Assembly: GCA_034440615.1 (NCBI GenBank)
Contig: JAOTOM010004785.1
Location: 221,001-285,000, forward strand
From: Ashinkailepas kermadecensis
Lineage: Eukaryota; Arthropoda; Thecostraca; Neolepadidae
DNA: 64,000 nucleotides
Reading direction: 5' to 3'
Below, piece by piece: positions 34,164 to 46,109 of this stretch (position 1 is the first letter of the stretch; the number at the start of each line of letters is the position of its first letter). The notes below the pieces were generated by a model, which saw only the letters and a list, made by a program, of their open reading frames with translations, was not told where the DNA came from and did not search any database. The position numbers and the translations under genes were made by a program.

Positions 34164-36240
34164 GAGTGAAAAGGAACATCAACGTTCATGCAATAGCTCA
34201 GCCACGATTTTCTTAAGGGGAACTCAGAGCACATCATCATCTGGAGACCGCTTTCGGGGTGTGAAACCGCGACGAAATTTTCTGATTGGGGTGGTGAAAA
34301 TCTTAGAATGTCTTGCCTGATCTGGTGCATTTGTTTCTGCAAAGGGAGCGGGTCCTCGGACCCCTCTCTAGCTGCGCCCTTGCGTCCATCTCTCCTCCAA
34401 GTGATGCTCATATTCGCTTACAATCGGACTAGTGATATCTTTATTAACGGCCGTGGAACATCTACATTTAATAGGAGGGCGATGACAGTTGTAGTGCCGG
34501 GGCGCAGATGCAAACCAAATTTACAATTTGTATTTCCACTTCGCACGATGTTATTCGTTGTTTGAGGATCTAGGGTGAGGAACTATACCACAGCGCTCTT
34601 CTAGTTGTCCTGCCTGTGGTCTCCATACCGTTTTAGGTTAGATAAAATTCAATTATCGACCATGATATCCTGATAATGTGGCATTTCATGGCTTCTTGTT
34701 TTTGGCAATCGGAAAAAATGTGCAAAGAAAAATCGGGTACCCATCAATAGCTACCTCGTGGACTGCTGGATTCCGGCAGCCATGCATGCTGTGTCATATT
34801 TAGGTATTGTAGGTAATCCGGGAATAGCGTAATTAATGAACAATCGCTACCATCATTGCACCGCGCTACATAACCAGTAGCAGCTGATGCGTCCTTAAGC
34901 CCAAATAATCAATACAAAAAAAACATCATTGCACCACTTGTCTGATGGTTTTGAAGGCAATTTGTACCATTCCGGAGAAGTGTAAGTTTCAAACGATTAC
35001 TTTGGTTGGTCCAGGTGGCTGATTACGGCCGTTGTTTGGAATATTTGAACCAAATGAACCATCACGTTTACTTCTTTGTTCAGATATTTCTACAAATGTT
35101 TATCCGTGACCAAGTGGATCATGTAAACTGAATGAGTAACCACATTTCCTTCATTTGACTAGATACTTTGTGAAATGTCAAATCGACGTCCAGTTCCTAG
35201 CGATCGCGAATGTTGATAAGATAACCCTCCATCCTCATTTGGCGGCGGTCTGCAGCCTGGTCAGCTCCAGAAAAAAACTAACATCGAAAATATTTAGTTT
35301 GATGGATCTAAATAGCATCTAAATAGTAAATATATAGCAGATGCAGCCTGTGCATGTTCCTTATGTTGTTCCCCACTTCAATGTAGGTTTATCCACATCT
35401 CTTGCAAGAACATTTAGATGCATGCAATATTGGTCCGGTGAGGTCAACTTGTGGATTACGATTCTTAGTAGGTTTAATGTGGTTCTTGTTACCTTTAGTT
35501 GGCGTTTTCCGATAGTTGAATGCAGACTGTCGATATTTGGCTTCGCTCGTAGCTATTGATAACGGGCGAGGGTGAAGCCTGAGCGAATCTACTCTCGTAC
35601 ATATGCGAAAGAAGTGCATGTGAGTGACCAGACCAGATCCGACCCAATCCAGCCTATCCAGCCCAACCCTATCCAGCCCAGATTTGCCGGACCTTCATAT
35701 CTAGCATTGCCGCATTCGGAGCCTTCATGTCGTCTTGTCACGCCGTTTGAAGTCCAATTGGTTCGCTCGGATGTATGCCTGCCTTTGTAATTTTGATTTT
35801 CATTAGTCTTCATCACAATATTCCGTCAAAGTACTCCCTTCGGTCAAAGAAGGCCTGACAGGACGTAACTAGCCGGTGGGCGGTTACGCCACACCACATG
35901 GCCTGAGTGGCCGATGCCGGTCGCTCAGCGACTGCGCTGTAGGAGATGTCACGCTGAGCTGGTTAGGCATCAGGTGAGCGGCACACATGTGACACAGAAA
36001 GGACCAGGAAGCACCCTGCTACCTGGTCTATTGGGCGAAAATTCGACATAATGCATGCACTTGTGAGCTATTCCTTATCGGCTTCGACTTGCCACCGCGC
36101 GCTGGCACAGCTGCATTGTGAGAAACTTGCATACGAGCTGTCAGATAGGCCAAATTTCGTCAAGCGAAATTTCGTCAATCAATTTCTGCTGAAGTGGATT
36201 GGTGCTCAATGAACCTACGTCAATATTGTAGGAGACACTG
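34164..36240. other. No recognised gene
   Basis: Unique-looking sequence. A short CCAGCCCA/CCTATCCAG-rich patch lies at 35633-35685. The stretch 35885-35960 has tRNA-like words (ATGGCCTGAGTGGCC) but no box B in place. Confidence 0.35.
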
Positions 36241-36308
36241 TGTCTGATGTAGGGGCTGTGTCTGATGTAGGCGCTGTGTCTGATGTAGGCGCTGTGTCTG
36301 ATGTCGGG
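36241..36308. repeat. 18-bp tandem repeat, about 3.7 copies
   Basis: The unit TGTCTGATGTAGGCGCTG starts at 36241, 36259, 36277 and 36295. Confidence 0.95.
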
Positions 36309-38450
36309 ATTATACGTTGAATATGGTGCACGAATCTCAAACTTCAATAGCCGGGTCGCGGAAATCGGTTGGACTTCATTTTAAAATTCCTGTGCCTTCA
36401 CAGAAATCTGCCAGCTTAAGCTTATGTCCCAGCTCTCTGTGAAGAAATAGGGCCCGGCTGTGTTTGGGTCACCAGCTATCATCCCCGAGCCTGTGCCTGC
36501 ATCCTTGGAGCCGTCTTGTCCTCGCTCGTTCAGTGTTCTGAATGACACTTTATATTTGTATTTATATGATGTGGTTCTCTAATGTTGTCACGTTCACGGA
36601 AGTATATAGAGAAAGAAGGCTGCAGTGAGGTAGAATTAGTGCATCCTCCCTTTTTGCGTATGGGAGATGTGAGCGATTTTAAGCCATATAATTGAGAAGA
36701 TGATACTTTGGGAATATCATTGGATCGACATAAGCAAAAGTTGTTAGTGTTTTAGCGAGCAATCATGGTCGTTACTTAAACGTCAATTTCTCCATATTGC
36801 GGTGTCCTGATCGTAACGGTGATTTTGAGTATCATTATTATCTCGTTTCCGTAGAAGGGTCTGTTACTTGGTTGTCGAATGGCGTGAATAATAAGAACAT
36901 CTTTTGATTCATTTATCACAACAACCCAATTAACATACCATCATTTTGATTCTTTTCTTCCTGCATCGGTCCTTTGTATTTGTATTCTTGGAATATATTT
37001 GTATTGTTTTCCGACGGGTCGACTGTTTATTTGGTCATAATAGCGTCACCAATCTCTCACGCTGATTTCTACGGATGAGGAGCAGTGACAGGTGAAACTC
37101 GAGCTCAAAACCTTCCGATTTGAAGATAAGCATTCTACTACTACGCACCCACAATTTTCAGAAATTTTGCTTCACAAAAAAGAAAAGAAAGCCAGGTCTC
37201 AATGAGCCAAACGCTCCTTTCTGAGGGTAAATCGAACTTTTCGTGTTCGAGACCTCGGAGGGAACAAAATCCACTCAACCTCAGGAAGAATCAGCGCACT
37301 GATTAATATTTGCTAGGGTGTTCTTCGGAATGTATAAAACAACTTATCTGAAGTCATACTGGATGCATGCGGTACGGATCAGGTGGGGTCAGGTCAGCTG
37401 CAGCTATTGCCGTCGCGGATGCAGAGTTGAAAGTGGTGCCGACAGCTTCCGTACTGTGATGGACTGAGAGGAGGCTCGCACTAACTACGCTATTTCCATC
37501 ACAAATGCCGCTTTTATATGCAATTTCGAGACGAGTCATGGCCATTAAACGGGCGGGTGCTGCCGGACGGGTTGATTGTTCGCCTCATCTCACGACAGCT
37601 GATGTGTATGCAGCCGGAAATAGCGCTCAAGGTTCGAAGAAGAGGTATTGGACCTGGACTCAGATATCAATCACGACTGTCACTGTGTGATTTAAATAAA
37701 ATTTAGTTAGGTTGGAATATAAATATGGTCGATACTTGGATTCAGATAATGATTTCGTTAATATTGGTAGATGGCCTGATATATATAGCATGTGCGTAAA
37801 ATCCTGTGCGTAAAATGTATCTGTGTATTTATTCTGTCTCCGAAGAAGGGCCATGCCCGAAATACATTAAACCGATTTGTGACCATATTTAACTTAACAT
37901 GAGCATTTGGTTACTTTTTGTAATCGTCTTTGGTGCTCTCTATTGTCCCATTGGCGCCAATGCTGCATTCCTTACACTTCTACCAAATTTAGAAGCGACC
38001 AAATTACTGCCAGAACATAATACCTTCCTAGATAGTACGAACTAGTATATTTGGGCGCGCAGCAGAACCAAGGACTTTTCAATATTGCATCGTAAACAGC
38101 GTACATATGATGTGATAGATATGATGTATGATATGACAACACATATCCAGGTTAACCCCAAGGAGCTGCAGAATTTTGGCCGAAATCGTAGTATATTTCC
38201 TTTGTTTTAGCGCAGTCAAAGTTGTCTTCATTACTTCCGAAATCGTAGTTTCGCCACCATTACTGACATTTCATGTTATCAGACCAAATATTTTCGAGAA
38301 TGACTTCGTTAAGATTAGGTGAGGTCATTAAGTTTTGCTGGCTTCCAATGAACTATTTCGACAAAAAAAAATTTGGGACCTTTTGTACTCAAGGCTGAAT
38401 TCAGCGACCAATTTAATCCCGATAAGTAATTTTCCAACTTTTACTAGCCA
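36309..38450. other. No recognised gene
   Basis: AT-rich sequence. At 37078-37152 a minus-strand tRNA-like stretch (GGGTGCGTAGTAGTAG ... GAGCTCGAGTTTC) hints at a degraded SINE head, too weak to call separately. An AGGTCA lies at 38325, just outside the next MITE. Confidence 0.35.
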
Positions 38451-39460
38451 TTAACACTCGCACGTCCGGCGGTCCGCGCCAACTTCGCATGTCCGGGGGG
38501 GGCAGATGTCTGCCCCTCCTAAGATCTCCAGAACTATGCTAGGTAGCGACAAACAGAAAACAATGCTGGATAGCTGGTGACAAGCTCTATCGAAAGTATT
38601 TCGGTAATGTTCTCGCTCAGGTCAATATGTAGGTCACTGGGTCATCATATGTCAAATTCGACCAGATCGGGTGGGACCCTCAGATATTGGCACATATCTC
38701 AGGACCTGTAACAGATAGAAACAAACTGCAAATGCTATTCGACAGCCCTTGAAATGTGCTATCGACATACGCTGTGTAATTTAAGGTCAGGTCAACAGAT
38801 GGGTCACCGAAACTATGACCTCAGGTCAAGGCCATGGGGTAGGCTAGGGAGGTCATGTAATATATCAATCGACACGTCTTGGCGATACAAGCACAATGAT
38901 GGTAATTGCAGCCTTCTAGCTCAATGCAGTGCGATATAATGCGCAGAAATGTGCTAGTGATTCCAGGTGACCTCAGCTGACCTTGGTGAGGTCACTGAGC
39001 AAAAATGTCAGCGGTGACATTGAGAATATCTTTGAACTACACGCCATAACCGTTGGAGGTCATTCCGAGAGCAAATATGTAACCAGGAAACATTTGTATA
39101 TTTTACCATAGGCCTATAATGGGGAAGCCATGGCCGCGACCTGACTTCAGGTCAATGCTGCAAAAAACCGTGATATACATATTATAGTCCTTGATAAGAT
39201 CATGACGTGATGTAAGTTTGAAATCAATCGTCCAATTATTGTGGGAGTGATGCCACTTAGAACTCCGAGGGATGTTGGGTCACTTCGCATGACCTGGTGA
39301 CCTGACTTGAGATGACCCAGGGTCAAACATTTCTGAGGATATGCGGAAAAGACCAATGAGCAGCCATGCGAGGTTTGGCCTTGCTAACCCGATTAGTATG
39401 GCGGCAAAGTAGGAAAAACCGCAGGGGGAGATATCTCCCCCCCGGACGTGCGCGGGTTAA
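38451..39460 (+). mobile_element. TTAA-bounded MITE, family B
   Basis: It is bounded by TTAA at 38451-38454 and 39457-39460. The left end is TTAACACTCGCACGTCCGG; the right end, read inward on the minus strand, is TTAACCCGCGCACGTCCGG (17 of 19 match). Subterminal hairpins are GGGGCAGATGTCTGCCCC on the left and GGGGGAGATATCTCCCCC on the right, both perfect. I count about 13 AGGTCA/TGACCT half-sites in 1.0 kb, including AGGTCAGGTCA and a TGACCT-C-AGGTCA palindrome near 38820. No open frame resembles a transposase. Confidence 0.85.
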
Positions 39461-39674
39461 GTATCACGTTTGGTATGAGCTATGAGCATGTGACCCGATG
39501 TTGTTCATTAATCGCGATGGTATTAATACAGTATTAAAATCGAGCAACATTTAGTTGTCTACCGACATGCAACGCGCTGGCTCTGTTCCCGCAGCTTTGC
39601 CTAAAGTAGAGAAGAAATGGTGCTGAGAAATACCACCCCTCGAATAGTATTCCTCGAACAGGACTACCACCCCT

Positions 39675-39704
39675 CACCAGCCGGGGGAATACCCCCGGCT
39701 GGTG
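39675..39704. repeat. Perfect 13-bp stem, 4-base loop
   Basis: CACCAGCCGGGGG pairs with CCCCCGGCTGGTG around AATA. The word TACCACCCCTC occurs twice just upstream. It resembles the subterminal hairpins of the TTAA MITEs, but no TTAA end was found beside it. Confidence 0.9.
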
Positions 39705-40032
39705 AAATGTGTTGCGTATAAAAACGGATTAGTCGTCAGAATTTGGGGATACGGGTATGCCGGTCAGCCATTGATTAAGTATGTTTGTTTGACATCCATT
39801 CGGTATTACACTTGATGTGGCTGTTATGAGCTCAGCGTTAACTGACAGCACATATACACGTTAAACCTCAAGGAGCAGCATAATTTGTACTCCTCGCCGT
39901 GCACTGATGGGGTCAATTTGATACATCCACTAACTTCTGTTCCAGACTAGATAAAGGAATGCATTGAATGGCATTAAGCACCTTCATCCCTGAACTTTCA
40001 GAGCTACTTGGACCATTTTGTTTACCTCTGCC

Positions 40033-40689
40033 TGTTGTCCTTCATGTCAGTTAAAATAGGTCAATGTCGCGGATGGCGTCTGTCACCTGGTCGTCACCGT
40101 AGGTTTCAGACTCTGGGTCGTGCCAATGTTGTCCTTTAGGTCAGGTAAAATAGGTCAATGTCGTGGGTGGCGTCTGTCACCTGGTCGCCACCGTAGGTTT
40201 CAGACTCTGGGTCGTGCCGATGTTGTCCTTTAGGTCAGGTAAAATAGGTCAATGTCGTGGGTGGCGTCTGTCACCTGGTCGCCACCGTAGGTTTCAGACT
40301 CTGGGTCGTGCCGATGTTGTCCTTTAGGTCAGGTAAAATAGGTCAATGTCGTGGGTGGCGTCTGTCACCTGGTCGCCACCGTAGGTTTCAGACTCTGGGT
40401 CGTGCCGATGTTGTCCTTTAGGTCAGGTAAAATAGGTCAATGTCGTGGGTGGCGTCTGTCACCTGGTCGCCACCGTAGGTTTCAGACTCTGGGTCGTGCC
40501 GATGTTGTCCTTTAGGTCAGGTAAAATAGGTCAATGTCGTGGGTGGCGTCTGTCACCTGGTCGCCACCGTAGGTTTCAGACTCTGGGTCGTGCCGATGTT
40601 GTCCTTTAGGTCAGGTAAAATAGGTCAATGTCGTGGGTGGCGTCTGTCGTCCGGTCGCCACAGCAGGTTTCAGACTCTGATCGTGCCAA
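40033..40689. repeat. 94-bp tandem repeat, 7 copies
   Basis: The word TAGGTCAATGTCG starts at 40057, 40151, 40245, 40339, 40433, 40527 and 40621, an exact 94-bp period. The inner five units are nearly identical; the first and last are diverged. Each junction carries AGGTCAGGTAAAATAGGTCA, two AGGTCA half-sites as direct repeats spaced by 8. Confidence 0.97.
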
Positions 40690-41067
40690 GGGAATGTCGT
40701 GCTTTAATGTCAATAATTCGCAACCTGAGGACTTTGTTTAACACCATGGTACGCGCCAAGGTCAATGTCACCTATCAAGTCAAGATTAAGTACGAGGAAT
40801 TATGTGATGAATGGTTCAAGTTGACGATTTTCGAACCAGATCGTATTTAGAAAAAGGTAACAGATAGCACCAACGCGAAGTCAAATGTTTGTTTAAGAAG
40901 AACTTCTGAAGAAAAGCTTCTATGGATTTCTGTTCAATTTTTCGTCTTAATTTTTACTCCAAAATTATTCAGCACAATACCGTGACCATACTCACATCAA
41001 GAAGGCAATCCACGTGCAAAGTTACCATATAAACGCTGACAGCCATATTACTTCGCTGTGGTCTGTC
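40690..41067. other. No recognised gene
   Basis: Short open frame only (ending 40850); no splice signals of note. Confidence 0.4.
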
Positions 41068-41195
41068 TTTTAGTCCCCAAAGCATCTGTAGTGCCCGTAT
41101 TTTAGTCTACAAAGCGCATGTAGTGCGTATATTTTAGCTTGCAAATCGTCTTTAATGCACGTATTTTAGTCTGTAAAGCGCCTGTAGCAGTGCTA
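41068..41195. repeat. 32-bp degenerate tandem repeat, 4 copies
   Basis: Units start with TTTTAG at 41068, 41100, 41132 and 41164 and follow the pattern TTTTAGTCTACAAAGCGC-TGTAGTG. The divergence suggests an old array. Confidence 0.85.
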
Positions 41196-42035
41196 AATTA
41201 TTCGTGAAATAGGGGGGAATGTTACTAGACAGTTATTCCACATCCTTCCCAAATATGCCTCGTTTTTAACAGTATCCCATTTATAAGTATTATGCATATG
41301 CTCACCACAACGGATCCGGGATCATGATGCCCACCGTCCTGCAGCGCCATTCCATGTATAGGGACCATTTATGATGTGCTATGTTACATAATACAAGTTC
41401 ATAATATATGCATTTGTATCATTATCATTGATATCGGCATCCCCAAATTAGGTACCTCCCAAAACACTCAATATAGGTACAGTTATATGTACGTAATTGT
41501 CTGAAAACCGGGCCTGGAGGACTTAACAAGTATTTCAAGTAACATTATTTACATGGCGATTTCAACATCCTGCTCTACTCGTTTCGACATATTAGCACCT
41601 AACGAGAAACCATTATATTAGCAGTGGTCTGTAGTGCGTGTACTATCGGGACTTTTCAAGTCACATGATGAACTTGTCTTCGAACAAGATTTTCCTCGGA
41701 AGAAGTAGGTGACTCCGAAACAAAATTGAATGATTTCCCTTTTGAAAGATATTCCAAGACAAAATCAGAAGCTTTGCTATTGTTTTCCTTCTTTGCGATG
41801 TTTGTAAATCTTTGAAGAAGACATCGTGACACTACAATCATGTGGGAAGAGGCAACGTGCCGAAGTGCTTTTGTACGCCCTGATCTAGCTATTGTTACTT
41901 TGGACGAGTTCCTATATTAGCGTTCAAAGAGCCTGTGTTCCGTCTACCTTCAGAACATTTCAGGTCATATCGCGGTGACCTAACCCGATATTGGCTGGAG
42001 CTATGTAATACTACTGGAGGAGAGGGCTTTCCATG

Positions 42036-42038
<3 letters not shown>
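41196..42038. other. No recognised gene
   Basis: AT-rich sequence without supported features. Confidence 0.4.

Positions 42039-42102
<64 letters not shown>
42039..42102. repeat. Compound microsatellite (TA)n(TG)n
   Basis: About 16 TA units are followed by about 16 TG units with one TTTG interruption. A smaller TA/ATGC patch follows at 42120-42150. Confidence 0.97.
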
Positions 42103-42103
<1 letters not shown>

Positions 42104-42833
42104 ACATTATTTATGGATGTGTATATATATATATCCATGCATGCATGCATGCACACCGCAACCTGACTTCGAGCTGCCATAGCTACGTGATCCTAATTGG
42201 CTAGACTCTATTTTTGGTTGTACACAAGAGGTGCTCATCAATTATAGATAGGTACTCCCAACGGTGAGGTGATAATGGTTTAGGAGTTACCTCAGAACAA
42301 TCTTTCGGAAGGGCCAAATTGCCCCAAGCGCCAAGGAGTTAAGATAAAAGTTGTCGATAATGTGCACTTGCACTTGCATACACACATATATAATGCTTAT
42401 AATGCGTAGAAGCTTCGGACACGTGACAAACAAAGCTCTAGCTCAGTATTAAAATACAGTACACACGGGTACATGGATATACAAATAAAGGTTCTACACG
42501 TTGCAATTCTTCAGAAGCTTCTTCGCCATCTTTTCATCACAATCATTAAACCTGCCAGTTTCTGTGGTAGTCCACAATGCAATTCCCGTGCGCAGTATGT
42601 GAAATTCGAGCGCCCAGCCCTAGCCCCGCTGACGGGATGATTCAGTATCGCATTCTGCCGTGTGTGCCAGAGCCACCAACAAAAACGTATGATTAGATAT
42701 GTGAAGCAGGTGTTGGCAGCTGTTCACTCCCAACAATAGTGTGGAAGAGTGAATCAGATTTCGTTCGCGTACCAATACCTGCTTGACTAATGCCACTTAC
42801 CCATTATCTGCATTTGTTCTTGCCACTTGTCAG
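42103..42833. other. No recognised gene
   Basis: A possible lone MITE-like end (TTAA at 42339-42342 with a GGGCCAAATTGCCCC hairpin beside it) is the only structure seen. Confidence 0.35.
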
Positions 42834-42928
42834 TTTATGTGCTTGATTGCCAGCCCTGGTTGGTTTCTGTTTTGGAATGCACGCCACTGTACCCAGATGA
42901 GCAACGGACATTTCATTGCTGTTTGAAG
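42834..42928 (+). CDS. Candidate coding exon (penultimate), unknown product
   Basis: The acceptor TTGTTCTTGCCACTTGTCAG ends at 42833 and the donor GAAG|GTGAGT follows 42928. After a 2-nt split codon, 31 codons are open and end in phase 0. The translation includes VLDCQPWLVSVLEC, PLYPDEQRTFHCC and a final K, a cysteine-rich, protein-like composition. It joins in frame to 43143. I recognise no family. The frame also reads through the donor, so the splice model rests on signal quality. Confidence 0.35.
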
Positions 42929-43012
42929 GTGAGTTATCGTGATCCCATCAGGAATTCTGAAATGTGGTCGAATTGCCATCTTCCAGAAACTGCCCAAACG
43001 TATATATATATG

Positions 43013-43018
<6 letters not shown>

Positions 43019-43081
<63 letters not shown>
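43019..43081. repeat. (TA)n microsatellite inside a predicted intron
   Basis: About 32 TA units lie between the two candidate exons at 42834-42928 and 43143-43238. Read-through frames that cross it translate as alternating Ile/Tyr and are artefacts. Confidence 0.97.
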
Positions 43082-43088
<7 letters not shown>

Positions 43089-43142
43089 TCACTTTTTGCA
43101 AGCTGGCTGCGAATTGTGTCTGAACAGTTTTCCCCAACACAG

Positions 43143-43238
43143 ATATGCAAGACATCAGATGCGAGAGAGTGGACAAGGAGAGTTGTGATAGTCCTCGGAC
43201 GACAGTGCCGAGTGTGGCTAAGCCTAATCAAAAGTTGA
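43143..43238 (+). CDS. Candidate terminal exon, unknown product
   Basis: The acceptor tract CAGTTTTCCCCAACACAG ends at 43142. In the phase supplied by the upstream exon (phase 0) the sequence encodes 31 residues, starting ICKTSDAREWTRR and ending SLIKS, and stops at TGA 43236-43238. An alternative frame from an ATG at 43145 also stays open, and a good donor (CACCT|GTGAGT at 43247) would suit an internal exon in that frame. Which frame is real cannot be decided by eye. Confidence 0.3.
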   Translation: MCKTSDAREWTRRVVIVLGRQCRVWLSLIKS

Positions 43239-43611
43239 AGGCACCTGTGAGTAACGTGCGCTGCATGGCCGCGCTACGACAGCGACGGATCGAGCATCAC
43301 TCGGTCACGTTGCTCAATTGTCTCACCACGATATGCTATACGGACCTCTGAAATCATGTGAATTGTGAGACGGCTGTCGAACACCATCAGCTGCGCCTTA
43401 ACTTCAAGTGAATGTTCCCGGACCAAAGACCCAGATAAGCGGGCTGGCGTGCCAAACTGCCTTGAGGTATGAATGTCATCTTTCCCACCAGGCGCTGGAC
43501 ACTGGCAACGGCGTAGTGAACAACATGGGACTCGGTTACAGAAAACCATTCATCATTACAAAACACACCGCACAGCAATGGACGCCGAGGCGACTCTGAA
43601 AAGCTGCCGTG

Positions 43612-43768
43612 TCGTGTGGAGGCTTTGATAGTGCCCAGCGTCCTGAAGCCTCGTGTGGAGGCTTTGATAGTGCCCAGCGTCCTGAAGCCTCGTGTGGAGG
43701 CTTTGATAGTGCCCAGCGTCCTGAAGCCTCGTGTGGAGGCTTTGATAGTGCCCAGCGTCCTGAAGCCT
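43612..43768. repeat. 39-bp tandem repeat, 4 copies
   Basis: The unit is TCGTGTGGAGGCTTTGATAG plus TGCCCAGCGTCCTGAAGCC, starting at 43612, 43651, 43690 and 43729. Copies are essentially identical. The period is a multiple of three, so open frames on both strands are expected. Confidence 0.97.
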
Positions 43769-44540
43769 CCGTGACGCAAGTATCAGTATGGCTGTGAGGT
43801 TAAAAAACGGAGCCATTCAGCGTCAACTACTCCACAATGCTACAACTATGTCAGAGGATTGGTATAATCAACTACATGAAAACATTTGGGCAATTCAATT
43901 GGACTAGGTGGCATAATATTGCCTCTATCGGTTGCTACAAGAATATAATAAGTTCTTTTCATCAAAGTAGTCATGGTTAAGTGGTGCGGCCTAAGGTCAT
44001 GCCGAACTGGAGAAAGAAGGTCGTTTCCAGACAGATAGGCTGACAGGCTCTGATCGATTAGTTCTACGATCTTGCCGACATCTCCTCCGCCCGCTAGCAT
44101 GTTGCAATTCAAATTTCGGTTGTCGCCTTTTCGCCTCCCGAATACTTCACCATAACGTGCGAAGAGTCATAACGAAGTTGTGGCTCTGATGTGCACCAAA
44201 TGCCGCTGTGGTCCGTCGAGGCGGCAGATGTACCGCGACATATAATAAGGTGCAATTAAATAAGTGCAATAAATGTAATGTAATGTAGCACACAACTATA
44301 TGGATGAAGCTGAACAATCCTACAAATGCATGCTGAGCCCCGATGTGCTTTGAATTCAATCATACGAATGATTATTCTTGTGATATTCGACGCTGAATGA
44401 GTTAATTCGGGCAACTTATAATGTCCTTAGAATAAGCTGAACGTCACCGAATTATGTGTCTAGATTATCGCATATTTTGTCCGCCTTTTCATTAAAAAGA
44501 GAGCTTATGTTAGGAATCGCGCCACTGTAGGACAAGCAGC
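43769..44540. other. No recognised gene
   Basis: Mixed sequence. At 44521-44530 a minus-strand CAGTGGCGCG word could be a hAT-type end but has no supporting homology. Confidence 0.35.
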
Positions 44541-44543
44541 CTC

Positions 44544-44568
44544 TGACGTCAGACAGCCTCTGACGTCA
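44544..44568. promoter_or_regulatory. Two perfect CRE palindromes (TGACGTCA)
   Basis: TGACGTCA occurs at 44544-44551 and 44561-44568 within a duplicated 17-bp unit (CAGCCTCTGACGTCAGA). TGACGTCA is the canonical CREB/ATF site. A 60-codon frame with a hydrophobic N-terminus (MAIGLAALGPLVSLAAW) starts 148 bp downstream at 44716. Whether this is a promoter is inference. Confidence 0.5.
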
Positions 44569-44942
44569 GACAGGAGGAGCCAGCATATACTACCCTATCT
44601 CTCCGAGGCCCGGAAGCAGAAGCGAGAAAACTTCTAGCCAAGCAGCGAAGCGAAAGGCACCCTAAATATCACTAGAACCCACCAATTAGTCCGGAGACCT
44701 CCTTGGTACACGACAATGGCCATTGGTCTCGCCGCACTTGGGCCATTGGTCTCGTTGGCGGCATGGTTTGCTGCTCTGGGAGAAGTGCTGGCAGTTAAAA
44801 CAGCGAAAAGGATTGGGAATAGAGACGCGGACTTGGTATCGAAGGTAGCCGGCGAGGAGGGTCTTTGGAAGAGTGGTAGAGTTGAAGGTAAAGACTAGGA
44901 TACTCGTGTCACGTTTCTGGCTGTCTTTGAAGGATGTGATGC

Positions 44943-45218
44943 GGCGGACGTGGGTTACCCCTTCCGGCCTGAGTTCCGGAGCTCCGGCGGACGTGGGTTA
45001 CCCCTTCCGGCCTGAGCTCCGGAGCTCCGGCGGACGTGGGTTACCCCCTCCGGCCTGAGCTCCGGAGCTCCGGCGGACGTGGGTTACCCCTTCCGGCCTG
45101 AGTTCCGGAGCTCCGGCGGACGTGGGTTACCCCCTCCGGCCTGAGCTCCGGAGCTCCGGCGGACGTGGGTTACCCCTTCCGGCCTGAGTTCCGGAGCTCC
45201 GGCGGAGCTCCGGCGGGA
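44943..45218. repeat. 43-bp tandem repeat, about 6.4 copies
   Basis: The unit GGCGGACGTGGGTTACCCCT continues TCCGGCCTGAG(T/C)TCCGGAGCTCC. Starts fall at 44943, 44986, 45029, 45072, 45115 and 45158. It contains the palindromes TCCGGA and GGAGCTCC, and ends with extra GGAGCTCCGGC units. Confidence 0.97.
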
Positions 45219-46109
45219 AGACGGTGCCCTTGGTGGTGTTTCGGTTGGAATGGAGGGTAATTGTGATGGATTTTACCTTCTTGGTCCTTGCGTTTTTTTC
45301 CATCGTGGAGGAAAAAAACATACCTAATGTAATCTAAATAGACATGGACACAGAAAAACAGAAAGCGAAAGTACGTCGATGTAAAATCACGTGGGGTGAC
45401 GGGTGCCACCCGACTAGAAAATATATGTGGAAAAGAGCGACTGGTGTCGTCCCACGAACATGAAAAATAAACAACTGAAAACCAGCAGTCAGTCAACCCA
45501 ATCGGCACGTGGGAGTGTTCAGCGAGCTTAGGCAGAGATATTGCTCAAATAGAACTGACACTCCATGCCATCTGTCATTCGGTCAAAACAAGCTATATGG
45601 CGCACTCCGTTCGAAGTGTTTTTTTTTGTCCGACGCGACCTGTAAATATTCCTAGATTCCTCTCAAAATTGGCATGCAAGCCTTTTTGCGGTAGTAGAAT
45701 AAGGGTAAACTTCAACTCCAAAAATATCTGATGTTTGTGTTGTTTAAAAAAAAGAGTTTAATTTTTCATTTTTGGGACACTACTGGTCAGTCCAGTCGAC
45801 GTTAAACTTGTTCAGGTTTGTTTTTCGTACTAGATAAAGCCAGAGCAATAGGCAGAAAACTGGCAAGAGGTTGTCATCATTTTGCTGTGACTGGATGGGG
45901 GGGGGGGGGTGAACATTCGCTTTGGGGATTGCAGCCAAAAAGGGTTTGGCTTATTCCACATATTTTGAAGAACAGTCAACTTTTGTGTAGACGCTTGTCC
46001 CCTGAAAACGTTTCGGTGAATGAATGGCTTTTGTTTGCTAATCTAGATCGGAAAATGATCTTCATTATACCAACCGGTTAAAAATCAAGGAAAACATCGA
46101 CTAGCAATA
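45219..46109. other. No recognised gene
   Basis: Contains a G-run at 45898-45910. No supported exon. Confidence 0.4.

Noticed and set aside
37078..37152. tRNA-like stretch on the minus strand
   Set aside because: Box A and box B are too degenerate and no cloverleaf can be drawn.
42339..42342. Fourth TTAA MITE end with a GGGCCAAATTGCCCC hairpin
   Set aside because: Only one end and no homologous copy in the window; architecture alone is not enough.
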